Assembly: GCF_900019265.1 (NCBI RefSeq)
Contig: NZ_CYGX02000023.1
Coordinates: 1-64,000 of the forward strand
DNA length: 64,000 nucleotides
Origin: Paraburkholderia ribeironis
Lineage (GTDB): Bacteria > Pseudomonadota > Gammaproteobacteria > Burkholderiales > Burkholderiaceae
Reading direction: 5' to 3'
The first letter of the stretch is position 1; every line of letters begins with the position of its first letter. Below are positions 33,636 to 40,982 of the stretch, in pieces. The notes beneath the pieces were generated by a model. The model had not been told where the DNA came from, did no database searches, and saw only the letters and a program-made list of their open reading frames with translations. The translations under genes and the position numbers were made by a program.

Positions 33636-34045
33636 TGCCAGGTTCGACCAATCTGGCGGTGGCAATGCGAAGGTCGTCGCGATTTGCGACTGTCTTGCCT
33701 CGCGCAGCGCCGAACCGGGAACAGATAGGATAGAAATAGCCTGCTCGCGAAGTCGCGAAGCCAGACCGCGGCCAAACGCAGCGCGTGCAGAGGGTTGCCG
33801 AGAAGAATGGCAGCAGCCACTGCCCCGGTTGGCGAACAGCCAACGGCCGCCCGCGACAGCAGCAGACATTGCGGAGACTGCCTGCCACGACAGCAGCAGA
33901 CATTGAGCGCCCGCCCTGCCGCGAAGGCGCAGGCGCAGGCGCCGCTAGCACGCCGTCGTGCGGACGAACAACCGGGTGACGATGGACAGAGCGGCGCTTC
34001 CATCGCACCGCTACCCCTCACGCGCCAGTTTTCACACCATCGCGC
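33636..34045. other. Intergenic region with an 18-bp direct repeat
   Basis: No gene is supported in these 410 bases; the open frames here lack any recognisable protein feature. CGACAGCAGCAGACATTG occurs at 33854-33871 and again at 33888-33905, 34 bases apart. The intervening and following sequence is rich in CAGC and GCAGGC runs. Confidence 0.6.
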
Positions 34046-34771
34046 TCAATGCGACGGCAGGCCACTTTCCAGCTGACGCTGAAGCTCGCGCACCTGACGC
34101 TGCGCGACGCGCAACTGGTCTTGCGCGGCCAGCTTCTGCTGCGCAAGCGCGGTTGCTTCAGCACGCTTCTCCTGCTGCTGGCTCGCGACGATGCTCTGCT
34201 GCTGACGCGCGACGTCGAGGTCGGCCTGCAGGCGGCTCGCACGATCCTGCGACAACGCGATCATGCGTTGCGTGAACGCCTTCTGCGCCTCGAGCTGGGT
34301 GCGGCGAATTTCGACCTCCGACAGTTGCAGCGTCTGACGTACGAAATCCTTGTAGATCATATCGGCACGCGTGGCGTCCTGCGTCTTGATCACGCGCCAG
34401 AAATTCTTCTGCTGGAACAGCGCCACGTAGTAGGTCATTTCCTTGCCGTAGAACAGCAGGCTTGCCCCGTAACTGCCGTTGTATGTGGTGCGCAATTCGC
34501 TCAGATCCGACCCACGGATCATCTGCTGCAATTCCGCAACATTGCCGCTGGCGGATTGCCTGTTTTCATCAGGCGTTAGTGCCGTGGTCTCCGCCTGTCC
34601 GGTCTGCGCAGTCTGCGCGGTAGCCGGCAGCGTCGTGGTCGTGGCTGGCTGGGCAATGACGGCCGCGCTGGCGCCAGTGTCCTGCAGAGCCTGAGCATTC
34701 ACCCCGTGCCCGGCTCCCGATACGATGAATGCGGCCAGGGCTATCTGTCGTAGCTTCGACTTTCGGTCCAT
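34046..34771 (-). CDS. DUF2968 family exported protein
   Basis: The 241-residue product begins MDRKSKLRQIALAAFIVSGA with likely cleavage after VNA (about residue 26). A Thr/Ala/Gln-rich linker follows, and then the DUF2968 domain (about 80-241). The latter part is a long coiled coil with many Gln/Arg/Leu residues (about 150-238). DUF2968 proteins are found in Burkholderiales and have no proven role; envelope location is inferred. It is a single leftward gene. The AT-rich sequence just upstream (34,790-34,860) is the likely promoter region. Confidence 0.82.
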   Translation of the reverse strand: MDRKSKLRQIALAAFIVSGAGHGVNAQALQDTGASAAVIAQPATTTTLPATAQTAQTGQAETTALTPDENRQSASGNVAELQQMIRGSDLSELRTTYNGSYGASLLFYGKEMTYYVALFQQKNFWRVIKTQDATRADMIYKDFVRQTLQLSEVEIRRTQLEAQKAFTQRMIALSQDRASRLQADLDVARQQQSIVASQQQEKRAEATALAQQKLAAQDQLRVAQRQVRELQRQLESGLPSH

Positions 34772-35487
34772 GTAATTCCTGCTTGAACAGTTTTTGTTTT
34801 AATACAAACGGCTCATTATTACTCACTTTCGCGAGTTTCGGGCTCTTCGTCAAAAATTTGCTACTTGCACATTTTTTCCCGCAAAACTCTGCGGCTGATA
34901 CTCAGGCAGAGCATCGTATCCTGGCAGCGCCAACGGTTTGCATCGAGCGCAGCGAGCACGTGGTTTGCGCTCCGCCCTGTCGCGTTTTCCCGTTTTCCGG
35001 TTTGCCCGTTTGCTACGACCCGCCAGCAATCCGGCAGCGCTCTGCGCGAGCATTGGTTGACCGGTGCGCGCCAGGCTGCGCGCAACCTGCCTGGCTCGAC
35101 CTTCACCCATCTGGCGTCGAGCAATTTCATGAAGAGCGGCGCGAGCTTGCGCAGACCAACAAGCGGCCGATGAAGACCGGCACCGCGGTCTCGCACATGG
35201 GCCAGTACAGCGCCGTGTCGCTGCCGACCAACGCAGCAGAACTTGATGATCCGTGAACGTGCGGGTCGGTCGGATTAGAGAGGCCACTATTGGACGGCGC
35301 GCGCGCATTCACGTATTCTGCGCGGACCATGCACGCGGCGCCGCGTACGTATGCAGATCGCAAGCCGAAGTCGCACCTGCTGGACACTACCAGGCATCAC
35401 GGCGGCCGGTTCCTGAAGACCACCATCCAAGATGCCCATCACGCCGCGCGACCACGATCGCGCCGTCTTTGATCAAGGAGGAAGACA
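34772..35487. other. 716-base region without a convincing gene
   Basis: Open frames occur on both strands, but none shows recognisable domains, a good ribosome site or consistent codon use. The first 90 bases are AT-rich and probably hold the DUF2968 promoter. The last 100 should hold the DUF2147 gene promoter. A decayed gene or an unannotated RNA in the middle is possible but not visible. Confidence 0.5.
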
Positions 35488-35970
35488 ATGACGCAATTCA
35501 CTCAACGCGCCCGCTCGATCACGCTTCGTACCGTCAAGCAGGTTGCGCTCGCCGGCGTATTGCTCGCAAGCGCTGTCGCGGTCATCGCGCAGACCAACAC
35601 GCCGGTCGGCACATGGCAAACCATTGACGATCACACCGGCCAGCCCAAAGCGCTCGTGCAGATCACCGAGGATGGCAGCGGCCAGCTGAGCGGCAAGGTG
35701 ATCAAGGGTCTCGCTGCGAACGGCCAGCCAAATCGCTGCACGGCTTGCACCGACGAACGCAAGGATCGGCCGATTCTCGGCATGACGATCATCAGCGGCA
35801 TGAAGAAGGATGGTGACGGCTGGGATCAGGGGCAAATCCTCGACCCGGAAAACGGCAAGGTCTACAAGTGCAAGATGCACCTGGAAGATGATGGGAACAA
35901 GCTGGTGGTGCGCGGCTATATCGGCGTGGCGCTACTCGGCCGCTCGCAGACGTGGGTTCGTCAGCAGTAG
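35488..35970 (+). CDS. DUF2147 family exported protein
   Basis: The 160-residue product has a signal peptide (about residues 1-34, ending AVIAQ). It then has the DUF2147 domain with the family signature GTWQTIDDHTGQPKALVQIT, the paired Cys in RCTACTDERKDRPILGM and the C-terminal GRSQTWVRQ. The family is predicted to form a lipocalin-like periplasmic beta fold. AAGGAGG lies 8 bases before the ATG. It is a single rightward gene, and nothing around it suggests a specific role. Confidence 0.85.
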   Translation: MTQFTQRARSITLRTVKQVALAGVLLASAVAVIAQTNTPVGTWQTIDDHTGQPKALVQITEDGSGQLSGKVIKGLAANGQPNRCTACTDERKDRPILGMTIISGMKKDGDGWDQGQILDPENGKVYKCKMHLEDDGNKLVVRGYIGVALLGRSQTWVRQQ

Positions 35971-36155
35971 TGCATGCTGTGTTGTGGCCGCAGACCGATG
36001 TGGCGGCAAGGGCGGACTGATGCACCATTCGGCGGTGCCTGTCACGCCTGGGGTAGATGACCCGCAGATCTGCCGCGGCCAGAATCAGTACAGAAGAAAC
36101 GGCCGGCGATTGCCATTGCATGGCCGTTTTTTATGAAGCCAGCAGATCGAAACCG

Positions 36156-36614
36156 TCATGCAGCATGCTTGAACGGCGACGTGAACGGAAACGGCGACGG
36201 CGGCAGTGGTTTGCTCAATGCCGGGCTGTATCTTGCCGGCGTGGCGGGCACCGTGGCCGGCACCTTTGCCCCTTTGATACTCTTCTGTTCCGCGCTCACG
36301 TGCGTACGCATGCGCGCTTCCATCAGGCTGCACAGTTCTTCGCTCTGCGTGCCGAACAGTTGCTCCATGACGCGTTTGAGCACGCCGGATTCGTACCACA
36401 CCTTGAAGCGGCGGTGACACGTTTGATACGACGGGTATCTGCGCGGCATCGCAGACCAGGTCGCGCCGCTGTACATGACCCACAGCACGCCGTTGAGTAC
36501 TGACCGGGTATTGGCAAGGGGTCGGCCACGCAATTCGGAGCGCGGACGCAGTTCAGGAAGCAACAGTGCGACACGCTGCCATTCTTCATCGGTGATATCA
36601 CGGTGTGGATTCAT
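36156..36614 (-). CDS. DUF4096 (IS5-type transposase N-terminal) domain protein without the catalytic domain
   Basis: The 152-residue product matches the N-terminal DUF4096 DNA-binding domain of IS5-family transposases (ITDEEWQRVALLLPE, GRPLANTRSVLNGVLWVM, then CHRRFKVWYESGVLKRVM). After residue about 105 the sequence leaves the transposase pattern. It ends in a Pro/Ala/Ser-rich tail, with no DDE catalytic part. AAAGGAG precedes the ATG, and no inverted repeats or target duplications were seen next to it. It is either a truncated insertion element or a domesticated DNA-binding protein; the clean ribosome site and novel tail make the second worth testing. Confidence 0.7.
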   Translation of the reverse strand: MNPHRDITDEEWQRVALLLPELRPRSELRGRPLANTRSVLNGVLWVMYSGATWSAMPRRYPSYQTCHRRFKVWYESGVLKRVMEQLFGTQSEELCSLMEARMRTHVSAEQKSIKGAKVPATVPATPARYSPALSKPLPPSPFPFTSPFKHAA

Positions 36615-36797
36615 GGTTTCTCCTTTTTGTCAGAACCTCGACAAAAGATAGCCAGTCATCCGCGGCCAAACTATAAGACCATTCTGAATCTTGAAAATAC
36701 GCCGTCCGACGCAGTCAGTTCCGCAACTGAGCATGATCTAGCGCAACCGTGCCGCGCCTTCTGACTGATCGATCGACCCGGGCGTGCCCGAAGCGAC

Positions 36798-37895
36798 TCA
36801 GGTCAACGACGTGTCGACGATCCGGCGCGGCGTGTCGAGATATTCCTTCGATTGCATCTCAACGATACGCGACACTGTGCGCGTGAATTCATTGGCCATC
36901 GGGCCGTCGATATAGAGTTGCTCAGGCGGCACCGCGGCGGACATCAACAGCTTGACCTTGTGGTCGTAAAACACGTCGATCAGCCACGTGAAGCGGCGCG
37001 CTTCCGAGGCCATGCGCACCGTCATCTGCGGCACGCCGGACAGGATCACCGCGTGAAAGCGGCTCGCGAGTTCCAGGTAGTCGTTCTGCGAGCGCGGACC
37101 GCCGCACAGCGTCGCAAAATCGAACCACACGACGCCATCGGCACGGCGCAGCGCCTTCAACTCGCGCTTTTCGATATGCAGGATCGGACTCTCGTCGGGC
37201 ACCGCGGCGAGGCGCGCGAAAGCGTCGCGCAACGCCTTGTCGGCGCTCGCGCCGAGCGGCGTGTGATACACCTCCACCTGCGCCAGCGTGCGCTGACGGT
37301 AGTCGATGCCGGCGTCGACGTTGAGCACGTCGAGCTTCTCCTTGAGGAGCGCGATAGCCGGCAGCATGCGGTCGCGATGCAGGCCGTCCGGATACAGCGT
37401 GTCCGGATCGTAGTTGGACGTCATCACGAACTGCACGCCGTTCTCGAACAGCTTGTCGAGCAGACGGTACAGAATCATCGCATCGGCGATATCCGACACG
37501 TGGAATTCGTCGAAACAGATCAGCCGGTAGCGCTTCGCGATGCGGCGCGCGAGTTCGTCGAGCGGATCGGCCTGGCCTTTCAGATCTTCCAGCTCGCGGT
37601 GCACTTCGCGCATGAACTCGTGGAAATGCAGACGCGTTTTGCGCTGCACCGGCACGATCATGTAGAAGCTGTCCATCAGGAAGCTCTTGCCGCGCCCTAC
37701 GCCGCCCCACATATAGACGCCGCGCGGCAAGTCGGGGTGAATGATCAGTTTCTTGAACGCATTGGAGCGGCGCGACTTGTATGCGACCCACTCTTCGTAG
37801 CACCGCTGCAGGCGGTCAACCGCCGCGAGTTGCGCCGGGTCCGACTGATAACCGCGCGTCTGCAGTTCTTTTTCGTAGTATTCGGTGACGTTCAT
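36798..37895 (-). CDS. zapE: Cell-division ATPase ZapE (AFG1-like)
   Basis: The 365-residue AAA-type ATPase has Walker A GGVGRGKS at residues 64-71, Walker B LICFDEFHV near residue 150, and the AFG1/ZapE family signature. ZapE joins the Z ring late in division and destabilises FtsZ polymers under low oxygen or high temperature. The N-terminal segment MNVTEYYEKELQTRGYQSDPA is also typical. It lies leftward, 92 bases after lpd, with a terminator between, so it has its own transcript or relies on read-through. Confidence 0.92.
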   Translation of the reverse strand: MNVTEYYEKELQTRGYQSDPAQLAAVDRLQRCYEEWVAYKSRRSNAFKKLIIHPDLPRGVYMWGGVGRGKSFLMDSFYMIVPVQRKTRLHFHEFMREVHRELEDLKGQADPLDELARRIAKRYRLICFDEFHVSDIADAMILYRLLDKLFENGVQFVMTSNYDPDTLYPDGLHRDRMLPAIALLKEKLDVLNVDAGIDYRQRTLAQVEVYHTPLGASADKALRDAFARLAAVPDESPILHIEKRELKALRRADGVVWFDFATLCGGPRSQNDYLELASRFHAVILSGVPQMTVRMASEARRFTWLIDVFYDHKVKLLMSAAVPPEQLYIDGPMANEFTRTVSRIVEMQSKEYLDTPRRIVDTSLT

Positions 37896-37906
37896 TGTGT
37901 TGCTGC

Positions 37907-37945
37907 AAAAAAAGAAAGGCGGGAGGGAGTGAACCCGCCCGCCTT
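37907..37945 (-). terminator. Rho-independent terminator downstream of lpd
   Basis: On the minus strand AAGGCGGG (37945-37938 side) pairs with its complement at 37923-37916 and is followed by TTTCTTTTTTT (37917-37907). It ends the odhA-odhB-lpd transcript just before zapE. Confidence 0.75.
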
Positions 37946-37987
37946 GATGGTGATGCCAGAATTGCTTTAAGTCAGGCGTGCGCGCAA

Positions 37988-39418
37988 TTACATGTTCAGC
38001 GCGCGCTTGTCGACGGCCAGTGCCGCTTCGCGCATGACTTCCGACAGCGACGGGTGCGGATGGCAGATGCGGCCGAGGTCTTCCGAGGCCGCCTTGAATT
38101 CCATCGCCACCACTGCTTCAGCAATCAGGTCCGATGCGTCCGCCGCGATGATGTGCACGCCCAGCAGTTCGTCGGTCCTGGCGTCGGCGATCATCTTGAC
38201 GAAACCCTCCGCCTTGTTGATGCCGAGCGCGCGGCCGTTCGCCATGAACGGGAACTGACCCGTCTTGATCTCGCGGCCTTCCGCCTTCAGCTGCTGTTCC
38301 GTCTTGCCGACCCACGCGATTTCCGGTTCGGTGTAGATCACCCACGGCACGCAGTTGTAGTCGATATGCGGCTTCTGACCGTCGATGATTTCGGCGACCA
38401 TCACGCCTTCGTCTTCAGCCTTGTGCGCGAGCATCGGGCCGCGCACCACGTCGCCGATCGCGTACACGTTCGGCACAGCCGTCGCGCAGTGGTCGTCGAC
38501 GTCGATGAAGCCGCGCTCATTCGCCTTCAGGCCGATCGATTCGAGACCGAGGTTGTCGGTGTTCGGCACCCGGCCAACCGACACGACCAGGCGGTCGGCT
38601 TCGAGCGTTTGCGCGTTGCCGTCCTTGTCCGTGTAAGCGATCGTGACGCTGTTTTCGGCCGTCTTCACTTCGCCGACCTTCACGCCGACGTGAATCTCGA
38701 GACCCTGCTTCTTGAACTGCTTGGCCGCTTCTTTCGCGAGCGCCGGGTCTGCCGAGCCGAGGAATTCCGGCAGCGCTTCCAGCACGGTGACTTCCGCGCC
38801 GAGACGCCGCCACACCGAACCCAGTTCCAGGCCGATCACGCCGGCGCCGATCACGGCCAGCTTCTTCGGTGCCGTCTCGAAGCTCAGCGCGCCTTCGTTG
38901 TCGGCGATGAGCTTGTTGTCGACCGGAATGCCCGGCAGATGGCGCGCTTTCGAACCCGTCGCGATGATCACGTTCTTCGCCGTGATCACTTCGGCTTCGC
39001 CCTCGCCGCTCACTTCGATCTGCACGCCGGCGGCCGTCTTGCCGGTGAACTTGCCGTGGCCCTTGAGCCACGTGATCTTGTTCTTGCGGAACAGGAATTC
39101 GATACCCTTGGTCATCTTTTCGACGATGCCTTCCTTGCGGGCCATCATCTTCGAGATATCGACCTTCACGTCCGACACGAAAATGCCGTGATCGGCCAGG
39201 TGATGCGAGGCGTTTTCAAACTCTTCCGACGACGCGAGCAGCGCCTTCGACGGAATGCAACCCACGTTCAGGCAGGTGCCGCCGAGCTTCAACGCGCCGG
39301 CCGGGTTCTTCCACTTCTCGATACATGCGACGGTCTTGCCGAGCTGCGCTGCGCGAATGGCGGCGATATAACCGCCAGGGCCTGCGCCGATCACGACGAC
39401 GTCAAATTCTTTGGACAT
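37988..39418 (-). CDS. lpdA: Dihydrolipoyl dehydrogenase (E3)
   Basis: The 476-residue flavoprotein re-oxidises dihydrolipoyl groups and reduces NAD+. FAD motif GAGPGG is at residues 11-16. The redox disulphide is C49/C54 (GGTCLNVGCIPSK), a second NAD-binding GAGVIGLELG follows, and the C-terminal HPHPSLSE holds the catalytic His-Glu. The ATG at 39418 gives MSKEFDV, the normal family start. It is the third gene of odhA-odhB-lpd and so serves the 2-oxoglutarate dehydrogenase complex, converting 2-oxoglutarate to succinyl-CoA in the cytoplasm. Confidence 0.95.
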   Translation of the reverse strand: MSKEFDVVVIGAGPGGYIAAIRAAQLGKTVACIEKWKNPAGALKLGGTCLNVGCIPSKALLASSEEFENASHHLADHGIFVSDVKVDISKMMARKEGIVEKMTKGIEFLFRKNKITWLKGHGKFTGKTAAGVQIEVSGEGEAEVITAKNVIIATGSKARHLPGIPVDNKLIADNEGALSFETAPKKLAVIGAGVIGLELGSVWRRLGAEVTVLEALPEFLGSADPALAKEAAKQFKKQGLEIHVGVKVGEVKTAENSVTIAYTDKDGNAQTLEADRLVVSVGRVPNTDNLGLESIGLKANERGFIDVDDHCATAVPNVYAIGDVVRGPMLAHKAEDEGVMVAEIIDGQKPHIDYNCVPWVIYTEPEIAWVGKTEQQLKAEGREIKTGQFPFMANGRALGINKAEGFVKMIADARTDELLGVHIIAADASDLIAEAVVAMEFKAASEDLGRICHPHPSLSEVMREAALAVDKRALNM

Positions 39419-39511
39419 GACAATCCTTTTGATGGCGGAACGGCACGCGGCCACCTTGCGTGGCGCGTGCGGTTCCCGTACTACGGAATGCGAAAGACTT
39501 GCTGCAGGGAG

Positions 39512-39543
39512 GGTGCCGGCCCGCGCGATGGCAAGCCGGCACC
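39512..39543. other. Intergenic hairpin between odhB and lpd
   Basis: GGTGCCGGC (39512-39520) and GCCGGCACC (39535-39543) form a perfect 9-bp stem with a 14-base loop. No T-tract follows in the leftward direction. It may set mRNA stability or processing between the E2 and E3 cistrons. Confidence 0.55.
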
Positions 39544-39557
39544 AGCCGAACCGGCGA

Positions 39558-40841
39558 TTACAGGTCGAGCAGCAGACGGGCCGGATCTTCCAGCGCGTCC
39601 TTCATTGCGACCAGCGACAACACCGCTTCGCGGCCGTCGATGATGCGGTGGTCGTACGACAGCGCCAGATAGTTCATCGGGCGGATCACGATCTGGCCGT
39701 TTTCGACCACAGCGCGATCCTTGGTTGCGTGCACGCCGAGGATTGCGGACTGCGGCGGGTTGATGATCGGGGTCGACAGCATCGAGCCGAACACACCACC
39801 GTTCGAGATCGAGAACGTACCACCGGTCATTTCTTCGATCGACAGCTTGCCGTCCTTCGCCTTCTGGCCGAATTCGGCGATCTTCTTCTCGATGTCGGCA
39901 AGGCTCAGCTGATCCGCATTGCGCAGGATCGGCACCACCAGACCGCGCGGCGAACCGACAGCGATACCGATGTCGAAGTAGCCGTGATAGACGATGTCGT
40001 TACCGTCGATCGACGCGTTCACCAGCGGGAACTTCTTCAGCGCATGCACCGCCGCCTTCACGAAGAACGACATGAAGCCCAGCTTCACGCCATGTTCCTT
40101 CTCGAACTTGTCCTTGTACTTGTTGCGCAGATCCATCACCGGCGCCATGTTCACTTCGTTGAACGTGGTCAGGATGGCATTGGTTTGCTGCGACTCGAGC
40201 AGACGCTCGGCGATACGCGCGCGCAGACGCGACATCGGCACGCGCTGTTCCGGACGGTCCTTCAGCCACTGCTCGGCCGCGGCCGGCGCCTTGACGTCCG
40301 GCAGCGACGGCTTCGCAGCCTTCGGTGCGGCAGCCGGTGCCGGTGCAGCCGTGGCAGCCACCGGGGCAACCTGGCCGGCGCTCAGCACGTCGCCCTTGGT
40401 GATGCGGCCGTCGCGGCCCGTGCCGGCGACGTCGCCCGCCGACAGGCCCTGCTCGGCCATCAGCTTGCCGGCAGCCGGCGAAGCAGCGGTGTTCGAGCCC
40501 GTGGCGGCTGCGGCTTGAGCAGCCGGTGCCGGGGCGGCGGCCGCGGCGGCCACCGGCGCCGGCTTCACTTCGGCTTCGACAGCAGCCGCGCCTGCGGTGC
40601 CTTCGGTGTCGATCTTGGCAATCACCTGGTCGGCAACCACAGTGTCGCCATCGTTCGCGATGACCTGAACGAGCACGCCGGCGGAGGGTGCCGGCACTTC
40701 GAGAACGACCTTGTCGGTCTCGACTTCGATGAGAATTTCGTCGACAGCAACAGCCTCGCCGGGCTTCTTCTTCCACTGCAGCATGGTGGCTTCCGAGACC
40801 GACTCGGAGAGCTGCGGAACCTTGACTTCAACAATAGCCAT
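39558..40841 (-). CDS. odhB: Dihydrolipoyllysine succinyltransferase, E2 of 2-oxoglutarate dehydrogenase
   Basis: The 427-residue E2 has an N-terminal lipoyl domain with the modified Lys44 ([13 protein letters not shown]), an Ala/Pro-rich linker, and an E3/E1-binding domain ([20 protein letters not shown]). A C-terminal acyltransferase core carries the catalytic SYDHRIIDG His/Asp. It transfers the succinyl group to CoA. The succinyl type is assigned because it stands between odhA (E1o) and lpd. It is 141 bases after odhA, with a hairpin in the gap. Confidence 0.95.
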   Translation of the reverse strand: MAIVEVKVPQLSESVSEATMLQWKKKPGEAVAVDEILIEVETDKVVLEVPAPSAGVLVQVIANDGDTVVADQVIAKIDTEGTAGAAAVEAEVKPAPVAAAAAAPAPAAQAAAATGSNTAASPAAGKLMAEQGLSAGDVAGTGRDGRITKGDVLSAGQVAPVAATAAPAPAAAPKAAKPSLPDVKAPAAAEQWLKDRPEQRVPMSRLRARIAERLLESQQTNAILTTFNEVNMAPVMDLRNKYKDKFEKEHGVKLGFMSFFVKAAVHALKKFPLVNASIDGNDIVYHGYFDIGIAVGSPRGLVVPILRNADQLSLADIEKKIAEFGQKAKDGKLSIEEMTGGTFSISNGGVFGSMLSTPIINPPQSAILGVHATKDRAVVENGQIVIRPMNYLALSYDHRIIDGREAVLSLVAMKDALEDPARLLLDL

Positions 40842-40942
40842 TATGAATATCCTGAATACGTATCGGGTGACGGCGCGGTGAACGACGACCGCCTGCGAAC
40901 CATGACCGCGGATGAACCTTCATTGGCTCACCGAGCGCGGCA

Positions 40943-40967
40943 CGGGAAAGCGCATTGCGCTTTCCCG
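40943..40967. other. Intergenic hairpin between odhA and odhB
   Basis: CGGGAAAGCG (40943-40952) and CGCTTTCCCG (40958-40967) form a perfect 10-bp stem with loop CATTG. No leftward T-tract follows. Like the odhB-lpd hairpin, it could tune relative expression of the complex subunits. Confidence 0.55.
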
Positions 40968-40982
40968 GTTCGTCTGTTTTGC

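Noticed and set aside
33442..34008. 188-codon minus-strand open frame
   Set aside because: It runs over the 18-bp repeat and the small rightward gene. Its product is Arg/Cys/Pro-rich with no family resemblance and no ribosome site.
34729..35256. 175-codon plus-strand open frame in the 716-base gap
   Set aside because: It begins inside the DUF2968 gene on the other strand. It lacks a ribosome site and shows no domain, although its last 28 residues look slightly protein-like.
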